64,000 bases of DNA from Paenibacillus glacialis (GCF_001637205.1 NZ_LVJH01000002.1:434001-498000); one strand, 5' to 3'. Shown: positions 7,681-18,839, counted from the first letter of the stretch. The notes: generated by a model not told the origin, from the sequence alone. A program made the numbers and translations.

Positions 7681-10600
7681 TTAGTTCCCACCGGAACGTG
7701 CAAGTTCACGCATATTTGCTTCGAATGCTGCTAGAAGTGCAACTTCACCCGTCAATCCACTCGCATGAACCTTCTCGATCTGCTGCGTCATCTTTTTATA
7801 GTCTTTCGGAATAACGCGTACGAACCTACCCAGACTCTCTGTCCAATGATCTAATACCCATTGTCCTATCGTACTTTGTGTATGGGATACATGACTCCGA
7901 ATCATCCCGCGTAGATCTTCCACCTCTGCTGTGTCTTCTACACGTTCAAGTAATACCATTTCTAAATTACAGCGATCAATAAATGACCCATCATGGTCGT
8001 ATACATAAGCAATACCACCTGACATCCCCGCTGCAAAGTTACGTCCAGTTTCACCAAGTACAACGACACGTCCACCCGTCATATACTCACAGCCATGATC
8101 GCCCACACCTTCTACGACCACTTTAACGCCAGAGTTACGTACAGCGAATCTCTCACCCGCGATCCCACGAATATAAGCCTCACCACTAGTTGCACCATAG
8201 AATGCTGTATTACCGATAATAATGTTCTCTTCAGCTTTAAACGTAGACTTCGCCGAAGGCTTCACAATCAATTTACCTCCAGAGAGACCTTTACCAACGT
8301 AATCATTCGAGTCGCCTTCTACGATTAAGGTTACGCCCTTCGGCACAAATGCTCCAAAACTTTGGCCTGCTGTTCCTAAGAATGTAAATTGGATAGAATC
8401 ATCTAGTAGACCAGAAGCTCCATATTTACGTGTAATTTCACTTCCCAATATCGTTCCAACTGCGCGATTAACATTGGTAATCGGAAGAATACCTTGTACT
8501 GCAGTTCCGTTCTCCAAAGCTGGTGCAGCAAGATCTAACAACTGCTGAATATCTAGTGTTTCATCTAATCCATGGTTCTGCTGTTTACTATTAAATCGAG
8601 TACTACCTTCTGGCAATGTAGGGGAATGGAGTAGAACAGACAAATCTATTCCTTCCTTCTTCCAATGACCGGTTGCTTTAACAGCATCCAGACAATCTGT
8701 ACGGCCAACCATCTCTTGGATTGTACGGAAGCCAAGACCTGCCATGATCTCACGTAGATCTTGAGCTACGAAGGTCATAAAGTTAACGACATGTGCAGGG
8801 TCTCCTGTGAAATTCTTACGTAAATCTGGGTTCTGCGTAGCGACCCCAACTGGACATGTATCCATTTGACATACACGCATCATAATACAACCAAGAGCTA
8901 CCAACGGTGCTGTAGCGAATCCGTATTCTTCTGCTCCTAAGAGCACAGCAACAGCTAAATCGCGTCCATTTAGCATTTTACCGTCTGTTTCAAGAACAAC
9001 ACGATCACGTAAATTATTGAGAATAAGTGTCTGATGTGTCTCTGCAAGTCCAAGCTCCCACGGGAGTCCAGCATGACGAATTGAACCTTGTGGAGATGCA
9101 CCGGTCCCTCCATCATATCCACTAACAAGGATAATATCCGCACGTCCTTTAGCAACACCTGCAGCAATCGTTCCGACACCAACTTCAGATACCAACTTCA
9201 CATTAATGTTCGCACGAGGGTTAGCATTCTTTAGATCATAGATTAATTCAGCTAAATCTTCGATCGAGTAAATGTCATGATGGGGAGGTGGAGAAATCAG
9301 GCCTACACCTGGTGTCGATCCACGAACTTCCGCTACCCAAGGATATACCTTACGACCTGGAAGCTGTCCGCCTTCTCCTGGCTTAGCTCCTTGAGCCATC
9401 TTAATCTGAATCTCATCCGCATTAACAAGATAATTGGACGTTACACCGAATCGTCCTGATGCAACCTGTTTTATAGCACTACGACGAGAATCTCCATTCG
9501 TATCTGGAATATAACGAGCCGGATCCTCTCCGCCTTCTCCCGTGTTGCTCTTTCCACCGATACGATTCATCGCAATGGCCAAACTTTCATGCGCTTCTTT
9601 ACTAATCGAACCGAATGACATTGCCCCTGTCTTGAAACGTTTCATGATAGACTCTACCGATTCCACTTCATCAATAGATATTGCATCACCTACGGGCTTC
9701 AACTCGAGCAGTGAACGAATGGTCATACGCTGTTCATTCTCACCTTGAACTAAATGCGCGTATTTTTTATAAAGACCGTAATCATTCGTACGAACGGATT
9801 GTTGTAACAAATGTATGGTCTGAGGATTGAATAGATGCTCTTCTCCATCTTTACGCCATTGATATTCCCCACCAGAATCTAGTTCTTTATCATTGCCATC
9901 TTTATCCGTAAATGCACGATTATGATGGATTAGTGTCTCTTTAGCTACCTCTTCTAGACCGATACCCTCGATCCGTGAAGGTGTCCGTGTAAAGTACTTA
10001 TCTACAAACTCCGAATTCAATCCGACGGCTTCAAAGATCTGTGCACCGCGATAAGATTGAATCGTCGAGATACCCATTTTGGATAATACCTTAACGACAC
10101 TCTTCGTTGCAGCTTTTATATAATTCTTCACAGCTTTCTCATGTGAAATGCCACGTAACATCCCTTGCCCGATCATATCATCCAAGCTCTCGAATGCAAG
10201 ATATGGATTAACAGCGCTGACACCATATCCTAATAGGAGCGCGTAATGATGTACTTCACGAGGCTCACCGGATTCCAATAGAATACTAACCATCGTCCGC
10301 GTACCTTGGCGGATCAGATGATGATGCAGACAAGATACCGCAAGGAGTGCCGGAAGTGCTGCATTATCTTTGTCGACACCTCGGTCGGAAAGAATAAGAA
10401 TATTATGACCTTTATCAATAACACGATCTGCCGCTTGGCATAGTACCTCTAGTGCCTCACGCATACCTTCTGCTCCATCAGCAGCAGCAAAAAGAGTCGG
10501 GATGGTCATTGATTTGAATCCTGGACGGTGCACATGACGGATCTTCCCGAAATCTTCATTCGATAATACCGGTGTATCTAGACGTATCTGACGACAACTC

Positions 10601-12279
10601 TCCGGTTCTGGATGTAACATGTTGCGTTCCGGTCCAATCGTTGTTCCAGTAGCTGTAATGATCTCTTCACGAATTGCATCAATAGGAGGGTTCGTTACTT
10701 GCGCAAACATTTGTTTGAAATAATTATACAGACGTTGAGGGCGTTCCGAGAATACAGCCAATGGGGCATCGTAACCCATCGAGGCAATCGCCTCAGCTCC
10801 TGTGGAAGCCATGGGTTCTAGAACTTTACGTAGCTCTTCAAAAGTATAGCCAAAAGACTGCTGTAATTGCTGAACATTATCATGCTTAGGATTCGGAAGC
10901 TCTGGTGCATCTGGTAATTCATCCAGATTAATCAAGTGCTCATCCAACCACGCACGATAAGGTTTCTCTGTAGCAATTTCAGCTTTCACTTCCTCATCAG
11001 AAATAATTCTCCCTTGCTTCGTATCTACCAACAACATACGTCCTGGACGTAACCGATCTTTGTAGAGAATATCTTCTGCTGGAATCTCTAATACGCCTGC
11101 TTCAGACGATAGTACGATCAGATCATTCTTCGTTACATAATATCGAGCTGGGCGCAGTCCGTTTCGATCGAGAATAGCACCAATCTGAATACCATCGGAG
11201 AAGCCCATTGCTGCTGGTCCATCCCAAGGCTCCATAAGCGTACTGTGATATTCATAGAATGCTTTTCTTGTATCATCCATGGTCTCGTGGTTATTCCAAG
11301 GTTCAGGCACCATCATCATGGCTACATGCGGTAGCGAGCGTCCGCTCAAATATAAGAACTCAAACGTATTATCAAACATAGCCGTATCTGAACCGTCGGG
11401 ATTGATAACAGGTTTCACTTTCTCCAGATCATCACCGAATACTTCGCTTGCAAAAAGGGACTGTCGTGCATGCATCCAATTCACATTACCACGAAGTGTA
11501 TTAATCTCTCCGTTGTGAATCATATAACGATAAGGGTGAGCGCGTTCCCAACTCGGGAACGTATTTGTACTGAATCGAGAATGGATAAGTGCGATGGCTG
11601 ATTCAAACGATTCATCCTGTAGATCCACATAAAATTGACCAACTTGAATCGTCGTTAACATACCCTTATATACAATTTTGCGGCAAGAAATACTGGTAAG
11701 ATAGAAACTTTCTCCTTCTTCAATACCACTATAACGAGTAACTAACTCGATTCGCCTTCCAATCACATACAGCTTTCGTTCAAATGCCATCTCATCTTGT
11801 AACGCACTATTCCGTTCAATAAACACCTGACGTACAAAGGGTTTGGCCTCCTTTGCAGATTTGCCAAGCGTATCATCTACTGTGGGTACATCACGGAAAC
11901 CCAGACAAATCTGGCCTTCCTCAGCAATAATATCCTTCAGTTTATTCTCATGAGCTTCTCGGATCAACGGATCTTGTGAGAGGAAGATCATCCCTACGCC
12001 ATAATGACCCGGTTCCGGAAGTTTAAATCCTAATTTTGTTGCTTCTTTCGTGAAAAAACGATGTGGAATTTGCAGCATAATACCAGCTCCGTCGCCGGAA
12101 TTCGGTTCACTTCCCTGTCCACCACGGTGTTCCATGTTGACCAACATCGTCAAAGCCTGGCTTACAATCTCGTGAGAAGTTATTCCTTTAATATTAGCTA
12201 CAAATCCCATTCCACATGCATCTTTCTCATGTTGTGGATCGTAGAGTCCCTGTTTCGGTGGGAGTGTTGTATGTCTCAT
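7681..12279 (-). CDS. gltB: Glutamate synthase large (glutaminase/synthase) subunit
   Basis: The large subunit hydrolyses glutamine at its N-terminal amidotransferase domain and channels ammonia to 2-oxoglutarate at the FMN site, yielding glutamate. The 1532-residue product has a 21-residue propeptide before the Ntn nucleophile Cys22 (KDACGMGF), the central domain, the FMN domain ([19 protein letters not shown]), the iron-sulfur cluster cysteines in [15 protein letters not shown], and a C-terminal glycine-rich domain with [11 protein letters not shown]. The ATG at 12277-12279 follows AAAGG; the longer frame to 12324 has no site. Length matches the family. The small subunit gene gltD is not adjacent or elsewhere in this window, and the gene has its own terminator, so it is apparently monocistronic. 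Confidence 0.96.
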   Translation of the reverse strand: MRHTTLPPKQGLYDPQHEKDACGMGFVANIKGITSHEIVSQALTMLVNMEHRGGQGSEPNSGDGAGIMLQIPHRFFTKEATKLGFKLPEPGHYGVGMIFLSQDPLIREAHENKLKDIIAEEGQICLGFRDVPTVDDTLGKSAKEAKPFVRQVFIERNSALQDEMAFERKLYVIGRRIELVTRYSGIEEGESFYLTSISCRKIVYKGMLTTIQVGQFYVDLQDESFESAIALIHSRFSTNTFPSWERAHPYRYMIHNGEINTLRGNVNWMHARQSLFASEVFGDDLEKVKPVINPDGSDTAMFDNTFEFLYLSGRSLPHVAMMMVPEPWNNHETMDDTRKAFYEYHSTLMEPWDGPAAMGFSDGIQIGAILDRNGLRPARYYVTKNDLIVLSSEAGVLEIPAEDILYKDRLRPGRMLLVDTKQGRIISDEEVKAEIATEKPYRAWLDEHLINLDELPDAPELPNPKHDNVQQLQQSFGYTFEELRKVLEPMASTGAEAIASMGYDAPLAVFSERPQRLYNYFKQMFAQVTNPPIDAIREEIITATGTTIGPERNMLHPEPESCRQIRLDTPVLSNEDFGKIRHVHRPGFKSMTIPTLFAAADGAEGMREALEVLCQAADRVIDKGHNILILSDRGVDKDNAALPALLAVSCLHHHLIRQGTRTMVSILLESGEPREVHHYALLLGYGVSAVNPYLAFESLDDMIGQGMLRGISHEKAVKNYIKAATKSVVKVLSKMGISTIQSYRGAQIFEAVGLNSEFVDKYFTRTPSRIEGIGLEEVAKETLIHHNRAFTDKDGNDKELDSGGEYQWRKDGEEHLFNPQTIHLLQQSVRTNDYGLYKKYAHLVQGENEQRMTIRSLLELKPVGDAISIDEVESVESIMKRFKTGAMSFGSISKEAHESLAIAMNRIGGKSNTGEGGEDPARYIPDTNGDSRRSAIKQVASGRFGVTSNYLVNADEIQIKMAQGAKPGEGGQLPGRKVYPWVAEVRGSTPGVGLISPPPHHDIYSIEDLAELIYDLKNANPRANINVKLVSEVGVGTIAAGVAKGRADIILVSGYDGGTGASPQGSIRHAGLPWELGLAETHQTLILNNLRDRVVLETDGKMLNGRDLAVAVLLGAEEYGFATAPLVALGCIMMRVCQMDTCPVGVATQNPDLRKNFTGDPAHVVNFMTFVAQDLREIMAGLGFRTIQEMVGRTDCLDAVKATGHWKKEGIDLSVLLHSPTLPEGSTRFNSKQQNHGLDETLDIQQLLDLAAPALENGTAVQGILPITNVNRAVGTILGSEITRKYGASGLLDDSIQFTFLGTAGQSFGAFVPKGVTLIVEGDSNDYVGKGLSGGKLIVKPSAKSTFKAEENIIIGNTAFYGATSGEAYIRGIAGERFAVRNSGVKVVVEGVGDHGCEYMTGGRVVVLGETGRNFAAGMSGGIAYVYDHDGSFIDRCNLEMVLLERVEDTAEVEDLRGMIRSHVSHTQSTIGQWVLDHWTESLGRFVRVIPKDYKKMTQQIEKVHASGLTGEVALLAAFEANMRELARSGGN

Positions 12280-12429
12280 GATTAGCAACCTTTCTATATA
12301 TAATATGAATTCACAAGTAAACAAAATTGATCGTCTCTAAGCATGAAATATGCAACTTACATTAGAACGTACTAATTTGGTTATGTTATTTTATCACCTT
12401 GCTAATCTCTACACCATTTAAACTTTTTT

Positions 12430-12458
12430 ATAATAGTGATAACTATTGTTTTACACAA
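12430..12458 (-). promoter_or_regulatory. Probable gltB promoter with internal dyad
   Basis: On the minus strand TTGTGT (12453-12458) and TATTAT (12430-12435) are separated by 17 bp. A dyad ATAGT-N4-ACTAT (12433-12446) overlaps the -10 and spacer and could be an operator. The leader would be about 145 nt. No clear GltC or TnrA site was found by eye. Confidence 0.45.
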
Positions 12459-12552
12459 ACGCTTTACTTTACTGAAGCTTTTTTAAATAATTCTGCATAA
12501 ATTGAGTAGGTTCAATATTCACTTGAATGGTTTTTCAAAAACTGCAGACAAC

Positions 12553-12607
12553 AAAAAAAGGACCTGATCCCAAAGTCAAAATTCAGACTTTTGGGACCAT
12601 TCCTTTT
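12553..12607 (-). terminator. Intrinsic terminator of yhgE
   Basis: On the minus strand an AAAGGA...GGTCCCAAAAGTC arm pairs with GACTTTGGGA...TCCTTT, followed by a T-run, just past the yhgE stop. Confidence 0.85.
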
Positions 12608-12621
12608 ATAGTATTCCTACA

Positions 12622-14970
12622 TTACAAGCTTAGGCTTTGTTCTTGTAGGAGGTTCTTTGGTTGGCGTATGAAATAAGCGAATGTACCAAGCAGGAAAATA
12701 CCTGCAAATACAGCTAGAACACCTGAATCAGACCACATAGCACCGAAATTACCGGTAGAAATAACTGCTTTGTATCCTTCTACGCTATAAGTCATCGGGA
12801 ACCATGGGTTGAGCACTTTCAACCAACCTGGAATCAATTCTTTAGGGAACGTTCCTGCACTTGTTGTAAGTTGTAGAATAAGAATCACAATAACTGCGAA
12901 ACGTCCTGGTTGATCGAACCAAGTTACAAACGCCTGCACTAAGAACATGAAGGTAAAGCTTGTGAGTAATGTGAATAAGTAGAACAGTGGTACACTTTGA
13001 ACTTCAAGACCTAATCCATATAGCGTTACCGTTGCTGCAAGAATCGATTGAATGATCCCTATGCTGCAGAATGCAAATGTCCGACTTACAAATTTATTGA
13101 AACCTGTAGCATTCGGTACACTAGATTCTCTACTTGGTAATACGATCGTTGAAATAAGCGCCCCTACAAATAATCCTAAGGATAAGAAATATGGAGCAAA
13201 CCCTGTACCGTAGTTAGGTACTTTGTTTATTTTTTCTTCTTGGACTGTTACTGGCTCAGCAAACATACTATACGTTGCTTCAGTTCCTTTTACTTCTCCT
13301 GTTGTATCCGCTGCTTCATTTAATTTAGAAGCAAGCTCATTAGAACCGTCTTTCAACTTCACAAGACCACTTTCTAATTCCCCAGCCCCATCACTTAACT
13401 TCTTAGATCCATCAGTAATGGTCCCAACACCGCCGCCTAGTTGACTCATACCACCAGACAATTGTGCTGATCCTGTAGCGATCTTCTCAGCCCCACCTGC
13501 CAATTGTTTACTTCCTGTTACAGCATCACCCATCTTGCTACCAAACATTTGAAGACCCTCAGCCAATTTCGTCTGGCCTGATTCTAATTTTGTCGCACCT
13601 TGAACAAGCTTCTCTTGTCCTGCATGTAACTCGGTGCTACCTTGTAACAATTGTTGTGCACCTTGATTCAATGCACTTGCACCACCATGAAGTTTCTGTG
13701 CACCTTCATGCAGCTGAGTAGCACCTTGTGACAGTTGTGTCTGTCCTTGGTGCAATTGAGTAGCACCTTGAACTAATTGTTGCTGCCCTTGATTCAACTT
13801 ATCACTACCCTGAGCAACGGCTTGACTCGCTGCTAGCAATTTCTGAACATCTGCGTTAGCTGCAAGTTCAGGGTTAGATTCTGCTAATTGCTTCAACCCT
13901 TGAGCTACACCCGCTGAACCAGTCGCTACTTGTTGGCTACCAGTGACAGCATCTTTTAAGCCTTGTTCTAACTTGGCACTCCCGTCTACGGAAGACTCAA
14001 GCCCACTTTCCAATTTGGCTGATCCATCGACAGTCGATTGAAGTCCAGCTTCCAGTTGAGCAGTTCCATCCACCGATGATTGTAGACCCGCTACAATTTT
14101 AGCACTTCCCTGTTCAGATGATGCTAGACCCTTTTGCAATTGAGTAGTCCCCTGATGGGCTTGCACTGCACCCGTCTCCAACTGTTTCTGTGCTGCTTGT
14201 AATTGCGTGAGTCCACCTGCAAGCGATGAAGAACCTTCCTTCAATTGTGTCGCACCTACTCCAAGATCATTAACACCTTGGGTAAGAGGCTGAATTCCAT
14301 CTTGCAACTTCATAGATCCGTCAACCAACTTAACTAAATTATCTTTCAGTAAAGTGGCGCCTTCGTCCAATTTACCTGCACCTTCATTAATATCGCCAGC
14401 TCCATCACCTGCTTCTTTAAAGCCTGTGGAGACCGTTTTAATCTGATCAAATAATGTTTCTGTGTATACTTCAGTTACTTTCGCAGATACTTGTGCTCTG
14501 ATCCGTTCTACTGCAGTACTACCAATCTGTCCTGCCAAGAAATTATATCCTTCATTAGGCTTAAATATGATTTGAGCAGGTTCTGGTTGCTCATTCAATA
14601 ACGTCGTAGCTTTAGAAGAGAAATCCTCTGGGATGAGAATAGTCATATAATATTTATTATCGCTCATTCCAGCTTCTGCTTCTTTCATCGACACGAACTC
14701 CCATTTGAACCCTTCCGTCGTTTCCAGTTCTTTCATTAAATCATCACCGGCGTGAAGTGACACACCTTCATAATTAGCACCTAGATCCGTGTTAACTACA
14801 GCTACAGGCAGATCAACCATTTTGCCATACGGGTCCCAAAAAGCTCCTAAGAACATACCACTATACATAACGGGGATAAACAGAATAGCAATCATACTAA
14901 CCAACAATTTACGGTCTTTGATGGCCGATCCTGCATCTTTCAAAAATACAGATATTGACTTCATAATCAT
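12622..14970 (-). CDS. yhgE: YhgE/Pip family membrane protein
   Basis: YhgE/Pip proteins are large envelope proteins related to the membrane part of ABC-2 exporters; the Lactococcus homologue Pip is a phage receptor and others take part in type VII-like secretion or export. The 782-residue product has one N-terminal membrane segment (about 22-42), an extracellular region with a long seven-residue-periodic Gly/Leu repeat (about 200-560; units such as LxxGxxxLxxG), and about five C-terminal membrane segments (from about 590). A 14-residue unit (SVDGSAKLESGLE type) occurs three times in tandem near residues 305-345. AAGGAGAG precedes the ATG at 14970. It is downstream of, and probably repressed by, the adjacent TetR, since both promoters carry the same operator. 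Confidence 0.9.
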   Translation of the reverse strand: MIMKSISVFLKDAGSAIKDRKLLVSMIAILFIPVMYSGMFLGAFWDPYGKMVDLPVAVVNTDLGANYEGVSLHAGDDLMKELETTEGFKWEFVSMKEAEAGMSDNKYYMTILIPEDFSSKATTLLNEQPEPAQIIFKPNEGYNFLAGQIGSTAVERIRAQVSAKVTEVYTETLFDQIKTVSTGFKEAGDGAGDINEGAGKLDEGATLLKDNLVKLVDGSMKLQDGIQPLTQGVNDLGVGATQLKEGSSSLAGGLTQLQAAQKQLETGAVQAHQGTTQLQKGLASSEQGSAKIVAGLQSSVDGTAQLEAGLQSTVDGSAKLESGLESSVDGSAKLEQGLKDAVTGSQQVATGSAGVAQGLKQLAESNPELAANADVQKLLAASQAVAQGSDKLNQGQQQLVQGATQLHQGQTQLSQGATQLHEGAQKLHGGASALNQGAQQLLQGSTELHAGQEKLVQGATKLESGQTKLAEGLQMFGSKMGDAVTGSKQLAGGAEKIATGSAQLSGGMSQLGGGVGTITDGSKKLSDGAGELESGLVKLKDGSNELASKLNEAADTTGEVKGTEATYSMFAEPVTVQEEKINKVPNYGTGFAPYFLSLGLFVGALISTIVLPSRESSVPNATGFNKFVSRTFAFCSIGIIQSILAATVTLYGLGLEVQSVPLFYLFTLLTSFTFMFLVQAFVTWFDQPGRFAVIVILILQLTTSAGTFPKELIPGWLKVLNPWFPMTYSVEGYKAVISTGNFGAMWSDSGVLAVFAGIFLLGTFAYFIRQPKNLLQEQSLSL

Positions 14971-15001
14971 TTTCTCTCCTTAAAGTTACAAAAATACGAT
15001 G

Positions 15002-15024
15002 TGACTATTTTAATCATACGGTCA
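15002..15024. promoter_or_regulatory. TetR operator at the yhgE promoter
   Basis: This 23-bp site begins TGACTAT and ends TACGGTCA. The same outer half-sites at the same 23-bp length occur at 15747-15769 upstream of tetR. It lies 32 bp upstream of the yhgE start. Confidence 0.65.
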
Positions 15025-15109
15025 TTTTTCGACCTGGAAAACCTCTCTACGAATTCGATGCCTTTCTCTATTTTCTACGCACCGCTTCCACAGGAAGTTT
15101 ATTTCTTAA

Positions 15110-15703
15110 TTATTTATTTAATTCTCGTACTTCTGCCAACCCTTCTGAGAGAAACAAGCGAAAGTAATGCTTAATCTGTTCCTTATTCAATGCCTCAGAA
15201 GACTTTCTAGATTCTGTAGTTAATGTAATATACAATCTTAATATGACATTCGCAACGATTTGAGGATCACACGGTTTTATTTCTTTGTTATCCAAAGCGA
15301 TTTTTAATTCCCGCTCCATATACTCCAAAATGACATTCTCTACTTTATCGAGAGCTTCAAGCGCTTGTGGAGTTCCAAAATCCCGCACCTCATGCGATAA
15401 CTTAATGAATAACTCATGTTCTCTACGAAACTCCAGTAAACGATCAAGAACTCTATATAAGTTATTAAAAAATTCCCTGTCTCGACTAATTTCCCGCTCC
15501 GCAATCTTCTTCATATCTAAGATGGCCCCATAGAGTATCTCATCAAAGAGTTCTTCCTTATTCGCAAAGAAAGTGTAGATCGTTCCTTTACCTACGTTAG
15601 CTATCTTTGCTACTTGATCCATGGTTGTTGCTTTGTATCCAAATGTTGCAAAGGACTGGGCCGCAGAAGTTAACACTTGCTTACGACGATCCGTCACAGC
15701 CAT
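15110..15703 (-). CDS. TetR-family transcriptional regulator
   Basis: The 197-residue protein starts with a TetR DNA-binding domain: SAAQSFATFGYKATTMDQVA, then NVGKGTIYTFFANKEELFDEIL at about residues 10-55 (shown in two pieces), followed by an all-helical ligand domain. The ATG at 15701-15703 is chosen because AAGGAGGGG lies just upstream; a longer frame to 15760 overlaps the operator. It precedes yhgE on the same strand with a 139-bp gap, and matching operators in front of both genes indicate autoregulation and control of yhgE. The inducer is unknown. Confidence 0.93.
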   Translation of the reverse strand: MAVTDRRKQVLTSAAQSFATFGYKATTMDQVAKIANVGKGTIYTFFANKEELFDEILYGAILDMKKIAEREISRDREFFNNLYRVLDRLLEFRREHELFIKLSHEVRDFGTPQALEALDKVENVILEYMERELKIALDNKEIKPCDPQIVANVILRLYITLTTESRKSSEALNKEQIKHYFRLFLSEGLAEVRELNK

Positions 15704-15746
15704 TACATCCCCTCCTTCAATTAATATGTTGTTCATTTTTGGAAAG

Positions 15747-15769
15747 TGACTGTATTTCACTTACGGTCA
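15747..15769. promoter_or_regulatory. TetR operator at the tetR promoter
   Basis: An inverted repeat with arms AAGTGACTGTA and TACGGTCACTT (one mismatch) around 7 bp, centred about 55 bp upstream of the tetR ATG. The core, TGACTGT to TACGGTCA, matches the yhgE site. Confidence 0.7.
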
Positions 15770-15929
15770 CTTGGTCATGAAGTATTCTAACATGCTCATA
15801 TTTAAATATCAACATCAATTTTAAATTTATTATTTTTTAAACAATCCGATTATCTTGTCCATATATACAATAAATCATCCCCGCCCAAAGTCTAGGAACA
15901 AAAACCGCCTTCAGTCTATTCCGAAAAGG

Positions 15930-15958
15930 TTGCATCTGATTTATAATAAATACATAAT
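15930..15958 (+). promoter_or_regulatory. Possible promoter of the glycosyltransferase gene
   Basis: TTGCAT (15930-15935) and CATAAT (15953-15958) are 17 bp apart, 64 bp before the ATG. The -10 is good and the -35 weak. Confidence 0.35.
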
Positions 15959-16022
15959 TACATAACAATGATCTATTTTCTGTAAGTGTAAGTTTTAGAA
16001 AGATAAAGAAATAGGTGATCTC

Positions 16023-17183
16023 ATGACAAAAAAGAGAGTATTACTGTTATCCGAAGGATTTGGAACAGGACATACGCAAGCTGCTCATGCCTTGGCCAAC
16101 GGAATGAAGTTGATTCATCCACATTTACAATGCAGGGTAATTGAGCTTGGTAATTTTTTAAATCCAACTATAGGGCCTTGGATATTATCTGCGTACCGCA
16201 AAACGATTAATACATCGCCAGCGATAATAGGTATGTTCTACAGAAATAAATATGACAAATCTTTGAATAGGCTCACTCAACTTGCTCTTCATCGTATTTT
16301 TTATACACATGCTGCTCAAGTCATTTCACAGCTCAAACCTGACGTCATTATATGTACTCACCCTATCCCTAACAACGTCATTGCGAGATTAAGAAAACAA
16401 GGGATTGATGTTCCACTCATTACACTGATCACCGATTATGATGTTCACGGGGCATGGATTAGTCCGGAAGTCAGTCACTATTTAGCATCCTCACCAGGGG
16501 TCAAAAATCTACTGATTGAACGTGGTGTTCAACCCAATAAAATTCAAACCACAGGTATCCCTGTGCATCCCGATTTCTGGAAGATAGGCGATAAAAACCA
16601 ACTTCGTAAGGAATTGAAGCTAAAAAGCATGCCAACTGTACTAATCATGAGTGGCGGCTGGGGTCTCACACTGAAGCCAGAATTGTTGCGACAGTTAGCT
16701 TCATGGGCAGACCGAATCCAGCTCATTTTTTGCACGGGAAGTAATATGAAGCTTCAAGAAAAAATGGAAGAGAATTCGATGTTTGACCACCCAAATATCA
16801 CAATTCTTGGATATACTCTTGAGATTAACAAACTCATGGATGTGTCTGATCTATTGATTACGAAACCGGGTGGTATGACTTGTACAGAAGGACTCGCTAA
16901 AGGAATTCAGATGTTGTTCCACGAAGCCATTCCAGGACAAGAAGAGCAGAATAGCCTTTTCTTTGTAAATCAGGGATTTGCTGAAACGATTCATTCTCCA
17001 GACGTTATTGAAAAATGGTTTCACCTAATCACAGATCACTATGAACAGTTTGAAGCTCGTAGACAGCAACCAAAACGAATTGAACCCTACCTACAACCTG
17101 ATTACTGTGCTCAGACCGTCATAAATATGGTTCTCGATCAACCCTATACCCCGACCGCTTGGACAACAGTAGTTAACCCTTAG
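16023..17183 (+). CDS. MGDG-synthase-type glycolipid glycosyltransferase
   Basis: The 386-residue protein belongs to the GT28/MGDG synthase group, which adds glucose or galactose from UDP-sugars to diacylglycerol (UgtP in Bacillus). The N-terminal MGDG-synthase domain is visible in LLLSEGFGTGHTQAA, VIELGNF and IICTHPIPNNVIARL; the C-terminal nucleotide-sugar domain has VLIMSGGWG, FCTGSN and the donor-site LLITKPGGMTCTEGLAKG. It likely acts at the inner membrane face to make glycolipids or a lipoteichoic acid anchor. A product distinct from UgtP cannot be excluded, as Paenibacillus encodes several paralogues. It is monocistronic with its own promoter and terminator. The ATG follows AGGTGATCTC. 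Confidence 0.85.
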   Translation: MTKKRVLLLSEGFGTGHTQAAHALANGMKLIHPHLQCRVIELGNFLNPTIGPWILSAYRKTINTSPAIIGMFYRNKYDKSLNRLTQLALHRIFYTHAAQVISQLKPDVIICTHPIPNNVIARLRKQGIDVPLITLITDYDVHGAWISPEVSHYLASSPGVKNLLIERGVQPNKIQTTGIPVHPDFWKIGDKNQLRKELKLKSMPTVLIMSGGWGLTLKPELLRQLASWADRIQLIFCTGSNMKLQEKMEENSMFDHPNITILGYTLEINKLMDVSDLLITKPGGMTCTEGLAKGIQMLFHEAIPGQEEQNSLFFVNQGFAETIHSPDVIEKWFHLITDHYEQFEARRQQPKRIEPYLQPDYCAQTVINMVLDQPYTPTAWTTVVNP

Positions 17184-17186
17184 GAT

Positions 17187-17233
17187 AAGCAAAATAACTC
17201 CCCACTAAACTTAAGTGGGGAGTTATTTTGCTT
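17187..17233 (+). terminator. Intrinsic terminator, perfect 20-bp stem
   Basis: Arms 17187-17206 and 17214-17233 are exact complements around a 7-nt loop, with an A-rich and T-rich stem base, 4 bp past the glycosyltransferase stop. Confidence 0.85.
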
Positions 17234-17382
17234 ATAACATCCACACGACTGACCGTTCGAGTGAAAATAACACATAACAAAATACACCTTCGTAGATACT
17301 AAAGATTGAGCAAGAACGAAATATAGTTACAATATAAATCAAGGCTCATCAAATAAGGACTAAGAAATTTAAGCCAATCTAT

Positions 17383-18171
17383 CTATTTATAGAATGAATG
17401 ATTGCCAATCGTTTTACTGAATGTACGCGTGTTGTGAACTGTCAAATCATCAGCTAACTTTAGGGATAGAAAATAATACGTATCATCACTAACTGCCTTA
17501 TGTCCATTTAAAGCCTCATTAACCGCATGAATGGTATCGTCGCTGGGCTTAACACGATCCAGTCGTCCATTAGCCACAGGGCTGAACTGATATTTCTGAT
17601 AGATTACTTTATGAATGGTTTTTGGGAAATTGGCTGACCGCAGCCGGTTTAGGACAACATTGGCAACTGCCACTTTGCCTTGGTACGGTTCACCTTCCGC
17701 TTCTGCCATCACGATTTTACGGAGCAGAAGCAGTTCTTTATCCGAAACAGTGTATTGCCAAGTCGAATGTTCTTTCTCATTCTGACTTAACATCTGGGTC
17801 CGAGTAAAGAATAATGCTTTGGGGGGGTTGAGCCGAGAGTTAACCTCGGTCGATTTGTTTATTTGCTCAACTTTTTCCGTTACCACTTTCTTACTATCAA
17901 TTGATTTAACCGAAGTGCTAGCCACTTCTTGTTGCTTAGTAACCAATTGTTGATTGTTACCCAAAACATGAAATGGTCTCTCATCTTCTATCGTATACAT
18001 TAACAAAGGTTTAAAACTATGAATCTCTGTTCCATTGATACCCACCTGTTTGTACAATTTCCCTATAGCTTGTTTTTCTTCTATCTGCAACAGCAGACAT
18101 ATCGCAGAGAAACACACTAGAATAACACCGATCAAGAGTGCAACCCAGCGGTTTTGTCTAATTAAATTCAT
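17383..18171 (-). CDS. SleB/CwlJ-family cell wall hydrolase
   Basis: The C-terminal third (from about residue 150) is a Hydrolase_2 domain of the SleB/CwlJ spore-cortex lytic family: LLLRKIVMAEAEGEPYQGKVAVANVVLNRL in two recognisable parts (MAEAEGEPYQG with the catalytic Glu, and AVANVVLNRL), then FSPVANGRLD and the aromatic end. The N-terminus is a single membrane anchor (about residues 9-28) followed by a variable linker, so the enzyme acts outside the membrane, in spore cortex or cell wall. I chose the ATG at 18169-18171 (262 aa) because GGGAGGTAAAT precedes it. There is no peptidoglycan-binding domain, unlike full SleB. Confidence 0.87.
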   Translation of the reverse strand: MNLIRQNRWVALLIGVILVCFSAICLLLQIEEKQAIGKLYKQVGINGTEIHSFKPLLMYTIEDERPFHVLGNNQQLVTKQQEVASTSVKSIDSKKVVTEKVEQINKSTEVNSRLNPPKALFFTRTQMLSQNEKEHSTWQYTVSDKELLLLRKIVMAEAEGEPYQGKVAVANVVLNRLRSANFPKTIHKVIYQKYQFSPVANGRLDRVKPSDDTIHAVNEALNGHKAVSDDTYYFLSLKLADDLTVHNTRTFSKTIGNHSFYK

Positions 18172-18257
18172 ATTTACCTCCCAAAATTCCGGCACTTCCT
18201 TACAATGTCACCGAAAATATAGGTTTTAAATAACCATTCTAGCCATTTTCGAAACAT

Positions 18258-18839
18258 TCATAAGGAAAATTTATCCACTACTTCATACATAGGTTGAGAA
18301 CCCATCTTAGTGGAGAATAGTACAAATTCACTGATATACCAAGGTGATGACTCCAAGGACGGTATAGACGACAATAATGCTTGTCCTTGAAATGTAGATA
18401 CCCCTTCGTATTTACGTGCCAAAGTGATATGGGGCCGGTACTCACGTGTTTCCTTTTGAAATCCATGTATTGCTGTATATTCAGTTACTGTTTGCTGGAG
18501 ACGTTCAAGTAGATCTAGCTGACCTGTAACACTTGCCCACAGCACTCTTGGTGCTTCAGACAAGCCAAAGGTCGACCAAGGTCCAATTCCGAGGGTAAAT
18601 GGAGCAGCTTGCGATGCACTTTGTCTTAAAGACTCACATAGCGCTGGAATCCTCTCTGACTCTACATCACCTAGAAATTGTAGTGTAATATGATAATCCT
18701 CCGGATATGTCCATTTACGAAAAGGTAGATGTTCTTTCCAACCACTACACTGTTCCTCTAACATCCCTCGGAGTGTCTCCGATAATCTTACAGCTACAAA
18801 CAACCTTTGCGAGTTATCTTTCTTTGGATATGTTCTCAT
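18258..18839 (-). CDS. thpR: RNA 2',3'-cyclic phosphodiesterase
   Basis: ThpR/LigT enzymes open 2',3'-cyclic phosphate ends of RNA through two HxTx motifs. Both are present: HITL at about residues 50-53 (followed by QFLGD) and HITL at about 141-144 (followed by ARK). The N-terminal RLFVAVRL strand and the VLWASV segment are also typical; 193 residues is the usual length. A GGAG sequence lies upstream of the ATG. It is a single gene between the SleB-like gene and an intergenic region. Confidence 0.92.
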   Translation of the reverse strand: MRTYPKKDNSQRLFVAVRLSETLRGMLEEQCSGWKEHLPFRKWTYPEDYHITLQFLGDVESERIPALCESLRQSASQAAPFTLGIGPWSTFGLSEAPRVLWASVTGQLDLLERLQQTVTEYTAIHGFQKETREYRPHITLARKYEGVSTFQGQALLSSIPSLESSPWYISEFVLFSTKMGSQPMYEVVDKFSL

